Source: Lentisphaeria bacterium
GTDB taxonomy: Bacteria; Verrucomicrobiota; Lentisphaeria; Victivallales; UBA1829
Direction: 5' to 3'
Length of the DNA: 36,230 bases
NCBI GenBank assembly: GCA_017455665.1
Contig: JAFSZN010000133.1
Span: 1-36,230 of the forward strand
Shown: positions 26,057 to 33,303 of the stretch, piece by piece
Layout: each line of letters starts with the position of its first letter
Position numbering within the stretch: the first letter of the stretch is position 1
Translations under genes and position numbers: made by a program
Notes under the pieces: generated by a model
The model's input: only the letters and a program-made list of their open reading frames with translations
Database searches by the model: none
Told to the model about the DNA's origin: nothing

Positions 26057-26140
26057 TCAAATGATCTGCAACCATTCCGTGCCGTTCGCGTCTCGCGGTC
26101 AAATGATCTGCAACCATTCCGTGCCGTTCGCGTCCCGCGG
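26057..26140. repeat. 42-bp tandem repeat, two copies
   Basis: Two near-identical 42-bp units start at 26057 and 26099. Each runs from TCAAATGATCTGCAACC to the motif GTTCGCGTCTCGCGG. Because 42 is a multiple of three, short open frames run through it, but there is no RBS or recognisable protein. Confidence 0.75.
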
Positions 26141-26154
26141 TCAAGTAATTAATC

Positions 26155-26340
26155 GAACTCGTGCAAACGAGTTCACCGAGGCTCGCGAATGCGAGCCCCC
26201 AGCGAAGCGTGACGCAGTGCGTCCTTCCCTCCCATCAAACCGGTTACTGTTCGCACCCCCCGCGGTCCGTTAATCTGTCGCCGAGCACAAGCGAGGCTAC
26301 CGAGGCTCGCGAATGCGAGCCCCCAGCGAAGCATGACGCA
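26155..26340. repeat. GC-rich double-hairpin elements B1 and B2
   Basis: B1 (26155-26215) has two adjacent hairpins: GAACTCG/CGAGTTC (26155-26161 with 26168-26174) and GGCTCGC/GCGAGCC (26180-26186 with 26191-26197), followed by CCCAGCGAAGCGTGACGC. B2 (26278-26340) keeps the second hairpin (26304-26310 with 26315-26321) and the same tail but has CGAGCACAAGCGAGG in place of the first. They interrupt the A-element array and are far more GC-rich than it. Confidence 0.75.
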
Positions 26341-26688
26341 ACGCGTCCTTCCCTCCCTCAAATTGTTTACCATTCGAGCCCACAATCAAGAAACACCCTC
26401 ACAGGTGGAAGCAATATTGAAACTAGTTGCAATACTGTTTCAATGCTCTGCCATTCGCTTAGTCTAGAATATATCTTCAAGGCTGCAATAATGCTGAAAC
26501 TACTTGCAACTTTGTTTCAATTCTCTGCCGTTTGCGCAGTCAAGATTAATCCTTTAATCTAACAACAATATTGAAACTACTTGCAGCATTCTTTCAGGTG
26601 CTTGTCGTTCTTTTTTCACAATCGAAGAAAATACCATCATGAAGCGACAACAATACTGAAACTACTTGCAATTATGTTTCAATCCTCT

Positions 26689-27070
26689 GCAGTTCGCGCA
26701 GTCAAAAATAATTTTTATAATACTGCAAACATATTGAAACTAGTTGCAATCTTGTTTCAATACTTTGCCATTTGTTTAGTCTAGAATATATCTTCAAGGC
26801 TGCAACAATCCTAAAACTACTTGCAACTCTGTTTCAATTCTCTGCAGTTCGCGCAGTCAAGAATAATTTTTATAATACTGCAAACACGTTGAAACTAGTT
26901 GCAATCTTGTTTCAATACTTTGCCATTTGTTTAGTCTAGAATATATCTTCAAGGCTGCAACAATCCTAAAACTACTTGTAACTCTGTTTCAATTCTCTGC
27001 AGTTCGCGCAGTCAAAAATAATTTTTATAATACTGCAAACACGTTGAAACTAGTTGCAATCTTGTTTTAA
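26689..27070. repeat. 155-bp higher-order tandem repeat (about 2.5 copies)
   Basis: Within the A-element array, pairs of units have been duplicated. AGTTCGCGCA starts at 26691, 26846 and 27001, exactly 155 bp apart, and AGTCTAGAAT at 26778 and 26933, also 155 bp apart. The copies are nearly identical, so the amplification is recent. An older, more diverged copy begins around 26461. Confidence 0.85.
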
Positions 27071-27149
27071 TGTCCAGCTGTTTGCCCCCGCTAGCAAATG
27101 AACTGCCGATTATCTGTGCTGTTCGCGCCTCGCGTTCAAGTAATTAATC

Positions 27150-27210
27150 GAACTCGTGTAAACGAGTTCACCGAGGCTCGCGAGTGCGAGCCCCCAGCGA
27201 AGCGTGACGC
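27150..27210. repeat. GC-rich double-hairpin element B3
   Basis: A near-identical copy of B1. It has the GAACTCG/CGAGTTC hairpin, the GGCTCGC/GCGAGCC hairpin (with GAGT in the loop) and the CCCAGCGAAGCGTGACGC tail. It is preceded by the motif GTTCGCGCCTCGCGTTCAA as in B1. Confidence 0.75.
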
Positions 27211-27396
27211 CTCGCATCCTTCCCCCCCCCATCAAATCGTTTGCCATTCGCGTCTCGCGGTCAAAAAAACAACCTCGCAAGCGGCAAACAGACTGAAACT
27301 AGTTGCAATTTCGTTTCAACCATTTAGCGCCCGCTCCTACGGTCAAATGAGCTGCAAACAGCCCGGCCGTTCGCGTCTCGCGGTCCGTTAATCTGT

Positions 27397-27451
27397 CGCC
27401 GAGCGCAAGCGAGGTTACCGAGGCTCGCGAATGCGAGCCCCCAGCGAAGCG
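27397..27451. repeat. GC-rich double-hairpin element B4
   Basis: A copy of the B2 subtype (CGAGCGCAAGCGAGG, then the GGCTCGC/GCGAGCC hairpin and CCCAGCGAAGC). It is the last repeat before the diverged hpt end. Confidence 0.7.
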
Positions 27452-27528
27452 GCAAGTTGCTTTTTCTGAATAATAACAGGATTCTACTTGAAATTCGTGT
27501 AAAGAAAATGTATGTAAGGAAAGCAAAC

Positions 27529-27576
27529 TACCGGGGCCTCCTCGATATCTGCATCCTACGCGAAACAGAAAGCTGA
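27529..27576 (+). pseudogene. Diverged fragment of the 3' end of hpt
   Basis: Read in frame, this gives YRGLLDICILRETES and a stop, against YRNLPDICILRENEN and a stop at the end of intact hpt (24277-24321). The ungapped DNA match runs on for about 10 bp past both stops, with roughly four of five bases identical over 52 bp. No upstream part of hpt is present. It is either one end of a direct repeat left by an integration into hpt, or the remnant of a second, related hpt copy that came with the CRISPR locus. Confidence 0.75.
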
Positions 27577-27603
27577 TTGCCCCCTCAATGTCCCACGAAT
27601 GAG

Positions 27604-27683
27604 AAAAAAAGCGGCTATTGAAGCCGCCTCGTGGTCTTCCCGTAGGAATGAACCATCATATCCTTTACCAGGACTTGTAGAGT
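27604..27683 (-). ncRNA. tracrRNA of the type II-C CRISPR system
   Basis: Read on the minus strand, positions 27683-27667 (ACUCUACAAGUCCUGGU) pair without interruption with the first 17 nt of the crRNA-sense repeat (GCUGGGGCUUGUAGAGU): 13 Watson-Crick and 4 G-U pairs. A second hairpin follows, UUCC-UACG-GGAA with a UNCG-type loop, extended by GGU/ACC. The RNA ends in a perfect terminator: GCGGCU/AGCCGC (27611-27627) and seven U (27604-27610). The predicted length is about 80 nt. The promoter at 27690-27718 would start transcription at the first anti-repeat base, so no long 5' trailer exists. It is divergent from cas9. The pairing also fixes the minus strand as the functional strand of the array. 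Confidence 0.88.
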
Positions 27684-27689
27684 GCTATT

Positions 27690-27718
27690 AATCTACCATG
27701 CCCGGAAAGAAAAGTCAA
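27690..27718 (-). promoter_or_regulatory. tracrRNA promoter
   Basis: On the minus strand, TTGACT (27713-27718) and TAGATT (27690-27695) are 17 bp apart with a TGG extended -10. The expected start is at about 27683, exactly at the anti-repeat. Confidence 0.65.
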
Positions 27719-27739
27719 GTGTTTTTTTTTGATAAATGC

Positions 27740-27768
27740 TTGATTTTTCCCCGTCCCTGTGATATTAT
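27740..27768 (+). promoter_or_regulatory. cas operon promoter
   Basis: TTGATT (27740-27745), 17 bp, TATTAT (27763-27768) with a TGA extended -10. It lies about 40 bp before the cas9 ATG and is back-to-back with the tracrRNA promoter, the two -35 boxes being 21 bp apart. Confidence 0.6.
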
Positions 27769-27810
27769 ATAGCGGAAATCATACGGAACCGCTACAGAAA
27801 GGGCTTCATC

Positions 27811-30800
27811 ATGCCGTATACGACACTGGGACTGGATTTAGGAGTCGCCTCCATCGGCTGGGCGCTGATCTCCGAGGACGGGGACAGGGAATTTCACCTG
27901 AAGGCATGGGGATCCCGTATCTTCGAGCAGGGACTTGACAGCGGAAGCGGTCTGGACGGGATCTCTGCAGGGAAAGGCACCTCGCGCGCGGCCGAACGCC
28001 GCCAGAAAAAGGCGCTGCGCACCCAGTATAAACGCCGCCGCAAACGCAAAGAGGACCTGAAGCATATCCTGACGGAAAACGGGATGCTCCCCGAACCGTT
28101 CACGCCGGATTTCTTCGTCGAACTCGACCGCAAGCTTGTGCATACGCTTCCCGAGGCGGAACGCGAACACGCCGTCCACATCGCGCCGTACCTCTACCGG
28201 AAACTCGCGCTTGACCGTCCCCTCACGAAAGAGGAATTCGGACGCGCGATCTACCATCTGGCGCAGCGCCGCGGCTACCGGAGCAACCGCAAGCTGGACC
28301 TGAAGGACAAGGACACCGGCGTCGTGAAGGAAAGCATTGCGGAACTGAAGTCCAAAATGGAGCAGGCGCACGCCCGGACGCTCGCCGAGTATTTCTGCAC
28401 GCTCGATCCGAACGAGGAACGCATCCGTATGCGCTATACGGACCGCGCCATGCACGAGGACGAATTCCACAAGATCTGCGCGGCGCAGCGGGCGATCGTC
28501 TCCCCCGAACTCGAAAAACAGCTTCACAAGGCGATTTTCTTCCAGCTCAAACTCAAATCCGCCAAAGGGCTCGTCGGAAAATGCGAGATCTTCCCGGAAC
28601 TCCGCCGCTGCTCCATGGCGAGGGAGGAGGCACAGCTTTTCCGCATTTACACGACCGTCTCCAATCTCCGCGTGCAGAAAGGCGATGCCATCCGTCCGCT
28701 CACGGACGAGGAACGCGGCAACGCCGTTGCCTTCCTGAACGGGTATTCGGACAAGTTCACCGTCCGCGGCACGATCACGCTGAACAACCTTGGAAAGGTC
28801 ATCGGACTTGCCAAAGGCGAAAAGTTCACGCTCAGCGACGAAAGCAAGGAAATCCACGGAAACGAGCTCCACGCCGCGCTCGTCCGCGTCTTCGGCGCGG
28901 AGAAGGCCGCCGCCATGAGCGCCGCCGAACAGGACGCTTTCTTCCACGACCTCAAATCCATTGAGAAGGACGCCGTGCTGGAAAAACGCCTCTCCGGTTA
29001 CTGGAAACTCGCTCCGTCTCAGGTCGAGGCCGCCATGAAGGTCATGCCGCCGGAATCCTACTGCGCGTATTCGCTCCGGGCGCTCAGGGAGATGCTGCCC
29101 GATCTCGAGGCGGGGATCCCCCTCGCCACGCTCAAAAAGAACCTTTACCCGAAACAGGTCGGAGCGGAACATGATTTCCTCCCCGTTTTCGACGGCGACG
29201 AATGCAGCATCGAGATCAGGAATCCCCTCGTTCACCGCGTGATCACGGAACTGCGCGCGGTCGTGAACGCGATCATCGCCCGCTACGGGAAGCCGAACGC
29301 CATCCATATTGAGCTCGCCCGCGACCTGAAGACCTCCAACAAGCAGAAGGAAGCCATTACCAGTCAGAACAGACAGCGGGAAAAGGAACGTCAGAAGATC
29401 GCCGAACGCATTCTGGCCGAGGCAAAAATCGAAAAGCCCTCACGCAACGACATCCTGAAGGTGATGCTCGCCGATGAATGCAATTTCGAGTGTCCCTACA
29501 CGGGAAAGCGCTTTTCCATGCACGATCTCCTGTACGGAAAAGACATCCACATCGAACACATCATCCCGCTGTCACGCTCCGGCGACGATTCGTTCCGCAA
29601 CAAGACACTCTGCGACGCCTCCGCGAACAGCGCCAAGAACAACCGCACGCCGTTCGAGGCATACTCCGGCGAACCGTACAAGCAGATCCTCGCACGCGTC
29701 GCGCAGTTCAAAGGGCATTATGCCGCGGACAAACTCGCTCTTTTCAAGAAAAACGAGCTGGGAAACGATTTTATCGAGCGCAACCTCAACGACACGCGCT
29801 ACGCCAGCCGCATCGCCATGCAGTATCTCGGACTGCTCTACGGCGGCATGGTTGACAAAAACGGCAAACGGCGCATCTTCGCGACCAACGGCGGCGCCAC
29901 CGCCCTGATCCGCAGAGGCTGGGGCGGGAATTTCCTGCTCGGCGAGGGCGAAAAAGTCCGCACGGACCACCGCCACCACGCCATCGACGCCCTCACCATC
30001 GCGCTCACCACACCGGGCATGGTGCAGAAACTCGCGTCCATGCCGCCCGAACAGCGCCGCAAGCTCCACGAGGCGGGAAAGTCGCTGATCGACGATTCCG
30101 GGCTTTTCAACGAGGCGAAACAGGCGCTGGACTCCGCCGCCGTCTCCCATCATGTCCGAAACAGGCTCCGCGGCGCGCTGCATGAGGAAACGATCTACAG
30201 CAGGGACTTCGGCGGAACCGAGCGCCATGTCCGCGTGAGCCTGAACGCGATGGAACCGGGCCACGTCGCGAAGATCGTCGATCCCGCCGTCCGCAGGCTC
30301 GTCCTGGAGAAACTCGGCAAGGCAAAACCGGAGGACGTTACCCCGAACGACCTCAAGCTCTTCCGCGACGACGCCAATCTCCCCGTCTTCCGCGATTCCA
30401 GCGGGAATCCGGTCAATACGATCAAGAAAGTTCGCGTCGCACGCAACCTCAAGACCGTTACGATCGGGTCCGGCGACGGCGTCCGCGAGGTCACGACCGG
30501 GTCCAACTACGTCCTGCCCATTTTCGCGAAGCTCAACGAGAAAGGCGAAGAGGTCGAATGGACCGGCGAGATCGTCACGCTGCTCGACGCCATCCAGCGG
30601 CAGAAACACGGTCTGCCCGTTTTCGAGAAGGAAAAACCCGGATACAAGTTCAAATTCTCCCTCAAAAAGGGCGACATCGTCAAGTGGACGAAGGAAGGAA
30701 CCGAGGATATTCCAGAAGATGAAAACAAGAATCTCTATATTGTGAGGGGCATTTCCCTCCCGCAATTCCATTTGGTTCCGGTTAAAGATGCGAGGAAAAA

Positions 30801-30918
30801 AGGAGACATTCAGAAGGCCGGATGTTGGTTCCCGTTGACTGTTTCCCGTGCGTTCAACGGCAATCTGCGGAAATTCCGTATGAACATCTTCGGAGAATTG
30901 CAGCGTGCCAGCGACTGA
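27811..30918 (+). CDS. cas9: Cas9 endonuclease, type II-C, compact (1035 aa)
   Basis: This is the RNA-guided DNA nuclease that, with crRNA and tracrRNA, cuts both strands of matching DNA next to a PAM. Motifs, in order: RuvC-I LGLDLGVASIGWAL with Asp9; arginine-rich bridge helix (about 57-82, AERRQKKALRTQYKRRRKRK); REC-type helical lobe with 'AQRRGYRSNRKL'; RuvC-II 'IHIELARDL' with Glu501; HNH 'IEHIIPLSRSGDDSFRNKTL' with His583 and Asn606, spaced as in SpCas9 His840/Asn863; RuvC-III 'DHRHHAIDAL' with His723 and Asp726. All catalytic residues are present, so the enzyme should be active. About 300 residues of WED/PAM-interacting region follow. The size and the lack of csn2 or cas4 fit subtype II-C. 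The PAM cannot be read from sequence. The RBS is modest (AAAGGG). Confidence 0.97.
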   Translation: MPYTTLGLDLGVASIGWALISEDGDREFHLKAWGSRIFEQGLDSGSGLDGISAGKGTSRAAERRQKKALRTQYKRRRKRKEDLKHILTENGMLPEPFTPDFFVELDRKLVHTLPEAEREHAVHIAPYLYRKLALDRPLTKEEFGRAIYHLAQRRGYRSNRKLDLKDKDTGVVKESIAELKSKMEQAHARTLAEYFCTLDPNEERIRMRYTDRAMHEDEFHKICAAQRAIVSPELEKQLHKAIFFQLKLKSAKGLVGKCEIFPELRRCSMAREEAQLFRIYTTVSNLRVQKGDAIRPLTDEERGNAVAFLNGYSDKFTVRGTITLNNLGKVIGLAKGEKFTLSDESKEIHGNELHAALVRVFGAEKAAAMSAAEQDAFFHDLKSIEKDAVLEKRLSGYWKLAPSQVEAAMKVMPPESYCAYSLRALREMLPDLEAGIPLATLKKNLYPKQVGAEHDFLPVFDGDECSIEIRNPLVHRVITELRAVVNAIIARYGKPNAIHIELARDLKTSNKQKEAITSQNRQREKERQKIAERILAEAKIEKPSRNDILKVMLADECNFECPYTGKRFSMHDLLYGKDIHIEHIIPLSRSGDDSFRNKTLCDASANSAKNNRTPFEAYSGEPYKQILARVAQFKGHYAADKLALFKKNELGNDFIERNLNDTRYASRIAMQYLGLLYGGMVDKNGKRRIFATNGGATALIRRGWGGNFLLGEGEKVRTDHRHHAIDALTIALTTPGMVQKLASMPPEQRRKLHEAGKSLIDDSGLFNEAKQALDSAAVSHHVRNRLRGALHEETIYSRDFGGTERHVRVSLNAMEPGHVAKIVDPAVRRLVLEKLGKAKPEDVTPNDLKLFRDDANLPVFRDSSGNPVNTIKKVRVARNLKTVTIGSGDGVREVTTGSNYVLPIFAKLNEKGEEVEWTGEIVTLLDAIQRQKHGLPVFEKEKPGYKFKFSLKKGDIVKWTKEGTEDIPEDENKNLYIVRGISLPQFHLVPVKDARKKGDIQKAGCWFPLTVSRAFNGNLRKFRMNIFGELQRASD

Positions 30919-31801
30919 CCGGATTATCGAGATCGCGGAAACATCCGCCTTTCTTTCACTGGAGAACCATCTCCTGAAGATCCGGCTCCCGTCCGGTCCC
31001 CCCGTGACGGTGCCGGTCAAGGAGGTGCAGTGTTTGATCCTAGCCAATCCGGCATTGACCGTGACGGGCAGTCTGCTTGCCGCCCTTGCCGCAGAGGGCT
31101 GTATGGTGCTAGTCTCCGGCCCGAACCGCTTGCCTGCCGCCATGCAGCTTCCGCTGGAAGGGAATTATGTGCAGACACAGCGTTTTCTGGCACAGATCAA
31201 CGCCCCGAAACCGCTTTCCAAGCGTCTCTGGCAGATCATCGTCCGGGAAAAGATCCTGAATCAGGCACGGCTTTTGATCAAGCTGAACGGAACGGATGCC
31301 GGATTGTCCGAACTGGCGAAAAAGGTACGTTCCGGCGATCCGGACAATCTGGAGGGGCGCGCCGCCGTCATCTACTGGAAAAACCTCTTCGGAGAGCCTT
31401 TCCGGCGCGACAGAGACGTCCCGGACAGCAATCTCCTGCTCAACTACGGATATGCCGTCCTGCGCGCCATGGCGGCTCGTGCGTGCTGTGCTGCCGGGTT
31501 GCATCCCACCATCGGGCTGCATCACCATAACCAATACGATCCCTTCTGCCTCGCAGACGACCTCATGGAACCTTTCCGTCCTGTCGTCGACCGTATTGTC
31601 TGTGGGTTGAACCGCGGGAATAATCCGGTCGATGAACTCGACAAAGAACATCGCCGGGTGCTCATCCAGGGGCTTTTGGACACGCGTTTGCCGTCGACGA
31701 AGGGGCGCTGTCTCCTTCCCGACCTGCTCCACATGTACGCGGGGCAGATCGTTTCTTCTTTCCTCGAAGGCGAGGTCCGCCTTTCATTTCAGGCATCCTG
31801 A
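30905..31801 (+). CDS. cas1: Cas1 spacer-integration nuclease, type II
   Basis: Together with Cas2, Cas1 inserts new spacers into the array as an integrase-like complex. The 298-residue frame begins with GTG at 30905, overlapping cas9 by 14 nt, which indicates coupled translation. The N-terminal beta-domain is followed by the helical catalytic domain with 'NLEGRAAVIYWKNLF' (Glu150), 'GLHHHNQYDPF' (His206) and 'LADDLMEPFRPVVD' (Asp219/Glu222), the usual metal-binding set of Cas1. 'NPALTVTGSLLAALAAEGCMVLVSG' and the length are typical of type II Cas1. No frameshift is seen, so the adaptation module looks functional. Confidence 0.96.
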   Translation: MPATDRIIEIAETSAFLSLENHLLKIRLPSGPPVTVPVKEVQCLILANPALTVTGSLLAALAAEGCMVLVSGPNRLPAAMQLPLEGNYVQTQRFLAQINAPKPLSKRLWQIIVREKILNQARLLIKLNGTDAGLSELAKKVRSGDPDNLEGRAAVIYWKNLFGEPFRRDRDVPDSNLLLNYGYAVLRAMAARACCAAGLHPTIGLHHHNQYDPFCLADDLMEPFRPVVDRIVCGLNRGNNPVDELDKEHRRVLIQGLLDTRLPSTKGRCLLPDLLHMYAGQIVSSFLEGEVRLSFQAS

Positions 31802-31830
31802 TCCCAGTTCCTCTTAACAGGAGGTGAACC

Positions 31831-32157
31831 ATGTTCTCGGAGATGAAAGCAATGTGGCTGCTTGTCATGTTCGACCTTCCCGTAAAGACAAAGATACAGA
31901 GACGCGAATACACGCGCTTCCGGAATCTCCTGCTCGCAAACGGCTGCCTGCAACTCCAGTTTTCCGTTTATGCGCGGTTCTGTGTTTCCAGAGAGAATGC
32001 GGATACGTATGCCCGGCTCATCCAGCCCGCCGTTCCTGCGGGCGGGTTTGTCCGAGTCCTCATGGTCACGGACAAGCAGTTTGGCGAAATGGTATCGCTG
32101 TACGGCGACCTGAAATTGGAAGTCGAGCAAGAACCGGAACAACTTCTTCTTTTTTAG
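31831..32157 (+). CDS. cas2: Cas2, type II
   Basis: The protein has 108 residues. It has a ferredoxin-like fold typical of Cas2, with 'MWLLVMFDLPVKT' (conserved Asp after the first strand), 'YTRFRNLLLANGCLQLQFSVYARFC' and 'GFVRVLMVTDKQF'. Cas2 forms the dimeric core that bridges two Cas1 dimers during spacer capture. The start ATG is backed by a strong RBS, AGGAGGT (31819-31825). A second in-frame ATG four codons later is less likely. It is 29 bp after cas1. The gene is last in the operon and 196 bp from the array. Confidence 0.96.
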   Translation: MFSEMKAMWLLVMFDLPVKTKIQRREYTRFRNLLLANGCLQLQFSVYARFCVSRENADTYARLIQPAVPAGGFVRVLMVTDKQFGEMVSLYGDLKLEVEQEPEQLLLF

Positions 32158-32353
32158 CGGATCGGAAAAAAGAGGGTAATCCGAAAAAAATGCACCGCCG
32201 TCCGTTTCCGGAAGACGATGCATTTTCCTTTCTTATGGTGCCTTGATCCCTGAAAAACGGTCCGGATGTGTCCCGAATCAATGCCTTTTACTGGTTTTTC
32301 TTCAAACTACCCTGATTGGAACAATCTGTTCCTGAGAATGTTGGAACAGATCC
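32158..32353. promoter_or_regulatory. Region between cas2 and array: weak terminator and junction palindrome
   Basis: An imperfect hairpin (ATGCA ... TGCAT, about 32190-32224) followed by a T-rich stretch may end the cas transcript. Directly before the first repeat is a palindrome: ATCTGTTCC/GGAACAGAT (32324-32332 with 32343-32351), plus outer arms GATTGG/CCAATC (32314-32319 with 32352-32357). The right outer arm includes the first bases of the array. It may be a leader anchor for Cas1-Cas2 or may fold at the 3' end of the pre-crRNA. Confidence 0.5.
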
Positions 32354-33240
32354 AATCAAGTGTACCGTTTGAACTCTACAAGCCCCAGCGGCTATCAGAT
32401 CGGCCTGCTTGCGTCTCAAAATCAAGTGTACCGTTTGAACTCTACAAGCCCCAGCTGTTGATTTCGCTCATGTCGTGATCCCCCAAATCAAGTGTACCGT
32501 TTGAACTCTACAAGCCCCAGCGCCTGACCACATACAGAGAGCTGCTGGGCTAATCAAGTGTACCGTTTGAACTCTACAAGCCCCAGCAACCTATACCATA
32601 CGGCAATTCAATGTGGTAATCAAGTGTACCGTTTGAACTCTACAAGCCCCAGCGAGTATGCTGGCACTGTCACCTCCGTGGATAATCAAGTGTACCGTTT
32701 GAACTCTACAAGCCCCAGCTGGATGGCCATGTTCTCCACATCACGCATAATCAAGTGTACCGTTTGAACTCTACAAGCCCCAGCCCGGGCAGGACATCAC
32801 CGACTATGCCGGGAAATCAAGTGTACCGTTTGAACTCTACAAGCCCCAGCTTCGATGGACGCAGGGTTTGTGTGGTCGGTAATCAAGTGTACCGTTTGAA
32901 CTCTACAAGCCCCAGCATACGAAGCAGGACGGAGAGATCGAGCCCGAATCAAGTGTACCGTTTGAACTCTACAAGCCCCAGCGTTGAGGAGCATCCTCAT
33001 GTTTGGCATTTCAATCAAGTGTACCGTTTGAACTCTACAAGCCCCAGCGGCTGAACCAGACGGAAACCGTCTCCCGGAAATCAAGTGTACCGTTTGAACT
33101 CTACAAGCCCCAGCTTCGAGGTTATCCTCCCGTGAGGTTGAGACAATCAAGTGTACCGTTTGAACTCTACAAGCCCCAGCATGCGCTACATCATGCGGCG
33201 GCGTGCGGCCAATCAAGTGTACCGTTTGAACTCTACAAGC
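32354..33240 (-). CRISPR. Type II-C CRISPR array, 14 repeats and 13 spacers
   Basis: On the plus strand the 36-bp repeat begins AATCAAGTGTACC and ends CTACAAGCCCCAGC. Starts: 32354, 32420, 32486, 32552, 32618, 32684, 32749, 32815, 32881, 32947, 33013, 33079, 33145 and 33211. Spacers are 30 bp, except one of 29 (32720-32748). Thirteen repeats appear identical. The last (33211-33240) keeps only 30 bases; its final six are replaced. The tracrRNA anti-repeat matches the complement, so crRNA is made from the minus strand, toward cas2. A promoter at 33276-33303 would start a pre-crRNA. All spacers differ from one another by eye. Their targets are unknown. Confidence 0.97.
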
Positions 33241-33275
33241 ATGTGGAGTTCAGGTTGTCAAAGAACACGGAAATC

Positions 33276-33303
33276 AATATAGCACGGAAACCGGGAAAAA
33301 CAA
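33276..33303 (-). promoter_or_regulatory. Candidate pre-crRNA promoter
   Basis: On the minus strand, TTGTTT (33298-33303), 16 bp, TATATT (33276-33281) with a TGC extended -10. Transcription would begin near 33269, about 30 nt before the degenerate first repeat, and run through the array. A perfect TTGACA (33256-33261) lies further in but has no good -10 partner. Confidence 0.5.

Larger units (their letters stand above)
25805..27319. repeat. Array of thirteen 27-bp hairpin elements ('A elements')
   Basis: Thirteen copies, all exactly 27 bp, share the form TTGAAAC, a 13-nt centre beginning TASTTGCAA, then GTTTCAA. The arms form a 7-bp stem and the centre holds the palindrome TTGCAA. Starts: 25805, 25890, 25964, 26417, 26494, 26571, 26656, 26734, 26811, 26889, 26966, 27044 and 27293. 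Steps are mostly 77-78 bp (74 and 85 also occur), apart from two larger gaps filled by other repeats. Each copy is followed by a looser motif like CTCTGCCGTTCGCGCAGTCAA and then about 25 variable bases. No protein-coding frame explains the pattern. I know no described family with this structure; it is not a standard CRISPR repeat because it is symmetrical and the intervals are partly conserved. Confidence 0.85.

Noticed and set aside
25805-27319. A-element array as a second CRISPR array
   Set aside because: The 27-bp element is a near-symmetric hairpin, the intervals are partly conserved rather than unique, and no second cas set is present. Kept as an unexplained repeat instead.
25805-27319. 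A elements as integron attC sites
   Set aside because: The arms do not match the GTTRRRY/RYYYAAC core sites, there are no cassette genes between copies, and no integrase is visible.
25964-27391. Short open frames inside the repeat block (for example 26161-26562, 27098-27391)
   Set aside because: They follow the tandem DNA repeats, lack RBS and protein-like composition, and break at repeat boundaries.
24322-27603. An integrase or transposase gene in the hpt-bracketed segment
   Set aside because: Searched for by eye on both strands; the only coding gene is the glycosyltransferase. If an integration occurred, the enzyme is gone or elsewhere.
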